A stretch of DNA of 64,000 bases, from NCBI RefSeq assembly GCF_016734805.1, contig NZ_JAERQG010000001.1, positions 806,001 to 870,000 of the forward strand, in the 5' to 3' direction. The DNA is from Marivirga atlantica (GTDB lineage Bacteria; Bacteroidota; Bacteroidia; Cytophagales; Cyclobacteriaceae). How positions within the stretch are numbered: the stretch's first letter is position 1; every line of letters starts with the position of its first letter. Of this stretch, positions 62,710 to 64,000 are shown piece by piece. Both the position numbers and the translations under genes were made by a program. Below the pieces are notes generated by a model that was given only the letters and a program-made list of their open reading frames with translations, ran no database searches and had not been told where the DNA came from.

Positions 62710-63606
62710 ATGAGAATAAACCTTTTACTAGCTTTAGTGCTTCTATTTGCCTCATGTACTCAGCAAAAAGAAATGAAAACTGAAATTGACTGGCAAGGGC
62801 ATAGAGGTGCTCGTGGTAACTATCCCGAAAATACGTGGCCCGCATTTAAGTTTGCTATGGATAATCAAATGAATACTTTGGAGATGGATGTTGTAATCTC
62901 TAAAGATAGCCAGGTGATAATTTCGCATGAACCATTTTTAAACCATTTAATCTGTAAGGATACAGCGGGTAATGCTATTGCAGAGGAAGATGAGAAGAAA
63001 TGGAATTTATATGAGATGACTTATGAGGAAATAGCTCAATGTGATTGTGGAAGTCTTGGAAACCCAAACTTTCCTGATCAGGATAAAATGAAAGTAGCCA
63101 AGCCTCTGCTTAAGGATGTACTTGATCAAGTCAAAAATTATGCAAAAGCTCAGGGTATGGAGCTTCCATATTTAAATGTTGAAATCAAGTACGTAGGTGG
63201 TAATCAGGGAGTTTTTCATCCTGAAATCCCTTTGTTTAGCAGGCTGGTTTATGAGGTGCTTTCAGTAAACTATCCTAAGGACAAATGGAATATTCAATCT
63301 TTTGATTTTGATGTATTAAAGTATTGGAATAAGGAATATCCTAAAGTACCGTTAGCTGCATTGGTAGAGTCGAGTACTGATATTGATTCGCAGTTTAACT
63401 ATTTAGGCTTTACACCAGCAATTTATAGTCCTTATCACATTATTATAGATCAAGCTACTATAGACAGACTTCATGAAAAGGGCGTAAAGGTTATTCCTTG
63501 GACTGTAAACAAAGAAAAAATAGCTGAGCGACTTATTGAAATGGGAGTAGATGGAATAATAACCGACTATCCAAAAATGGCTTCCAAATTCAGAGATAAT
63601 CAGTAA
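62710..63606 (+). CDS. glpQ: Glycerophosphodiester phosphodiesterase (lipoprotein)
   Basis: The 298-aa product has a lipoprotein signal MRINLLLALVLLFASC (Cys16). The GDPD catalytic motif GHRGARGNYPENTWPAFKFAMD carries the first His, and LEMDVVISKDSQVIISHEP holds the metal-binding acids and the second His. NVEIK follows, and VIPWTVN with GVDGIITDYP forms the C-terminal family pattern. It hydrolyses glycerophosphodiesters to glycerol-3-phosphate and alcohol in the periplasm or outer membrane. It is 56 bases before the PfkB gene. Confidence 0.93.
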   Translation: MRINLLLALVLLFASCTQQKEMKTEIDWQGHRGARGNYPENTWPAFKFAMDNQMNTLEMDVVISKDSQVIISHEPFLNHLICKDTAGNAIAEEDEKKWNLYEMTYEEIAQCDCGSLGNPNFPDQDKMKVAKPLLKDVLDQVKNYAKAQGMELPYLNVEIKYVGGNQGVFHPEIPLFSRLVYEVLSVNYPKDKWNIQSFDFDVLKYWNKEYPKVPLAALVESSTDIDSQFNYLGFTPAIYSPYHIIIDQATIDRLHEKGVKVIPWTVNKEKIAERLIEMGVDGIITDYPKMASKFRDNQ

Positions 63607-63662
63607 GTTTGCACCATAATTAAGATTATATATTTAAAAAGTTAAGATTAATAATTAAGAAG

Positions 63663-64000
63663 ATGTCAGAAAAGAAGTATGATGTTTATGGCCTGGGGAA
63701 TGCCCTGGTTGATATAGTTACTGAAGTTAGTGATCAGTTTATAGAAGATCATGAAGTAGAAAAAGGTGTTATGACGCTTGTTGAGGAAGATAGACAGCAT
63801 CAACTGGTAACAGCTATGAACATCAAGGAAGAAGATATGCAATGTGGTGGATCTGCGGCTAATACGGTGATTGCTACAAGTCAATTTGGTGGTAAAAGCT
63901 ACTACAGCTGTAAAGTTGCCAATGATGTTGCTGGTTTATTTTACCTAAAGGATTTAAAATCTAATGGTATAGATACCTATTTAACAGAGCAAACTGCACC
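63663..64000 (+). CDS. PfkB-family sugar/nucleoside kinase, N-terminal part (cut by window edge)
   Basis: From the ATG at 63663, the frame remains open to the right edge, giving 112 residues. It reads KKYDVYGLGNALVDIVTEVSD and then MQCGGSAANTVIATSQFGGKSYY and KVANDVAGLFYLKDLKSNGID, the N-terminal signature of ribokinase/adenosine kinase-type PfkB proteins. The catalytic GAGD region lies outside the window. Adenosine kinase is likely from the family pattern but not certain. Confidence 0.85.
   Translation, partial: MSEKKYDVYGLGNALVDIVTEVSDQFIEDHEVEKGVMTLVEEDRQHQLVTAMNIKEEDMQCGGSAANTVIATSQFGGKSYYSCKVANDVAGLFYLKDLKSNGIDTYLTEQTA

Noticed and set aside
1-64000. CRISPR array, rRNA, tRNA or insertion sequence
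   Set aside because: I looked for regularly spaced repeats, tRNA-like arms and transposase motifs and saw none.

Overview
The window is a dense, AT-rich chromosomal segment of a Bacteroidota bacterium, most likely of the order Cytophagales (a Fulvivirga/Roseivirga/Marivirga-type organism; this placement is inference). The clues are a GldH gliding lipoprotein encoded beside a RicT/PSP1 gene, a long (1117 aa) SecA, a GH3-like adenylate-forming protein, a lone heptose-7-phosphate kinase domain, SPOR and YtxH proteins, weak Shine-Dalgarno sequences, and several boxes fitting the Bacteroidota -7 consensus TANNTTTG. I see about 60 protein genes, no tRNA or rRNA, no insertion sequence, no integrase and no CRISPR. 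No gene-free gap exceeds about 280 bases.

Region 1 (1-8.5 kb, all minus) is a surface-polysaccharide operon. A Wzm/Wzt-type ABC exporter is followed by a TylF-like methyltransferase, two more SAM methyltransferases, a GT4 and three GT2 glycosyltransferases (the last cut by the window edge), and a sulfotransferase. Neighbouring frames overlap by 4-8 bases almost throughout, so the operon looks translationally coupled. It probably makes a methylated and possibly sulfated glycan exported by the ABC route. Region 2 (8.6-22.4 kb) holds a three-unit ComEA-like HhH membrane protein, a giant SF1 helicase, gldH-ricT, purD, recQ, kdsD, a mannose-1-phosphate guanylyltransferase, an unlisted 43-aa His-rich membrane protein and hemB.

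Region 3 (22.5-36 kb) is a sensor kinase followed by an iron and oxidative-stress neighbourhood. It contains a ribosome hibernation factor overlapping a degenerate HepT-like protein, a Fur-family regulator, an FbpABC-type ferric iron transporter, a divergent OxyR with both redox cysteines, a HAD phosphatase, the GH3 protein, an XRE regulator facing ytxH-dps across a region with two copies of an inverted-repeat operator, a DsbA-like protein and an e(P4)-type phosphatase. Region 4 (36-46.8 kb) is mostly co-oriented core genes: yebC, aspartate aminotransferase, hldA, trkH, dapF, secA, a SPOR lipoprotein and an M20 hydrolase.

Region 5 (46.8-64 kb) opens with a degenerate PiT-like protein divergent from a Na/Pi symporter, with a Pho-box-like repeat between them. 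It continues with a cytochrome b5-like protein, an SBF transporter, an acyltransferase, pspC behind a structured leader, a DUF1801 protein, an Arg/Ser-rich secreted protein, recR, clpS, a sodium:solute symporter, an alkyltransferase-like (ATL) protein, a WG-repeat protein, a cytoplasmic histidine kinase, a MATE pump, a glycerophosphodiesterase and a PfkB kinase cut by the right edge.

The signals most worth a second look are the duplicated XRE operator, the perfect inverted repeat in front of fur, the helically phased repeats in front of oxyR, the HPF/HepT-like pair, the 43-aa His-rich membrane protein and the PiT-like protein with altered signature residues.
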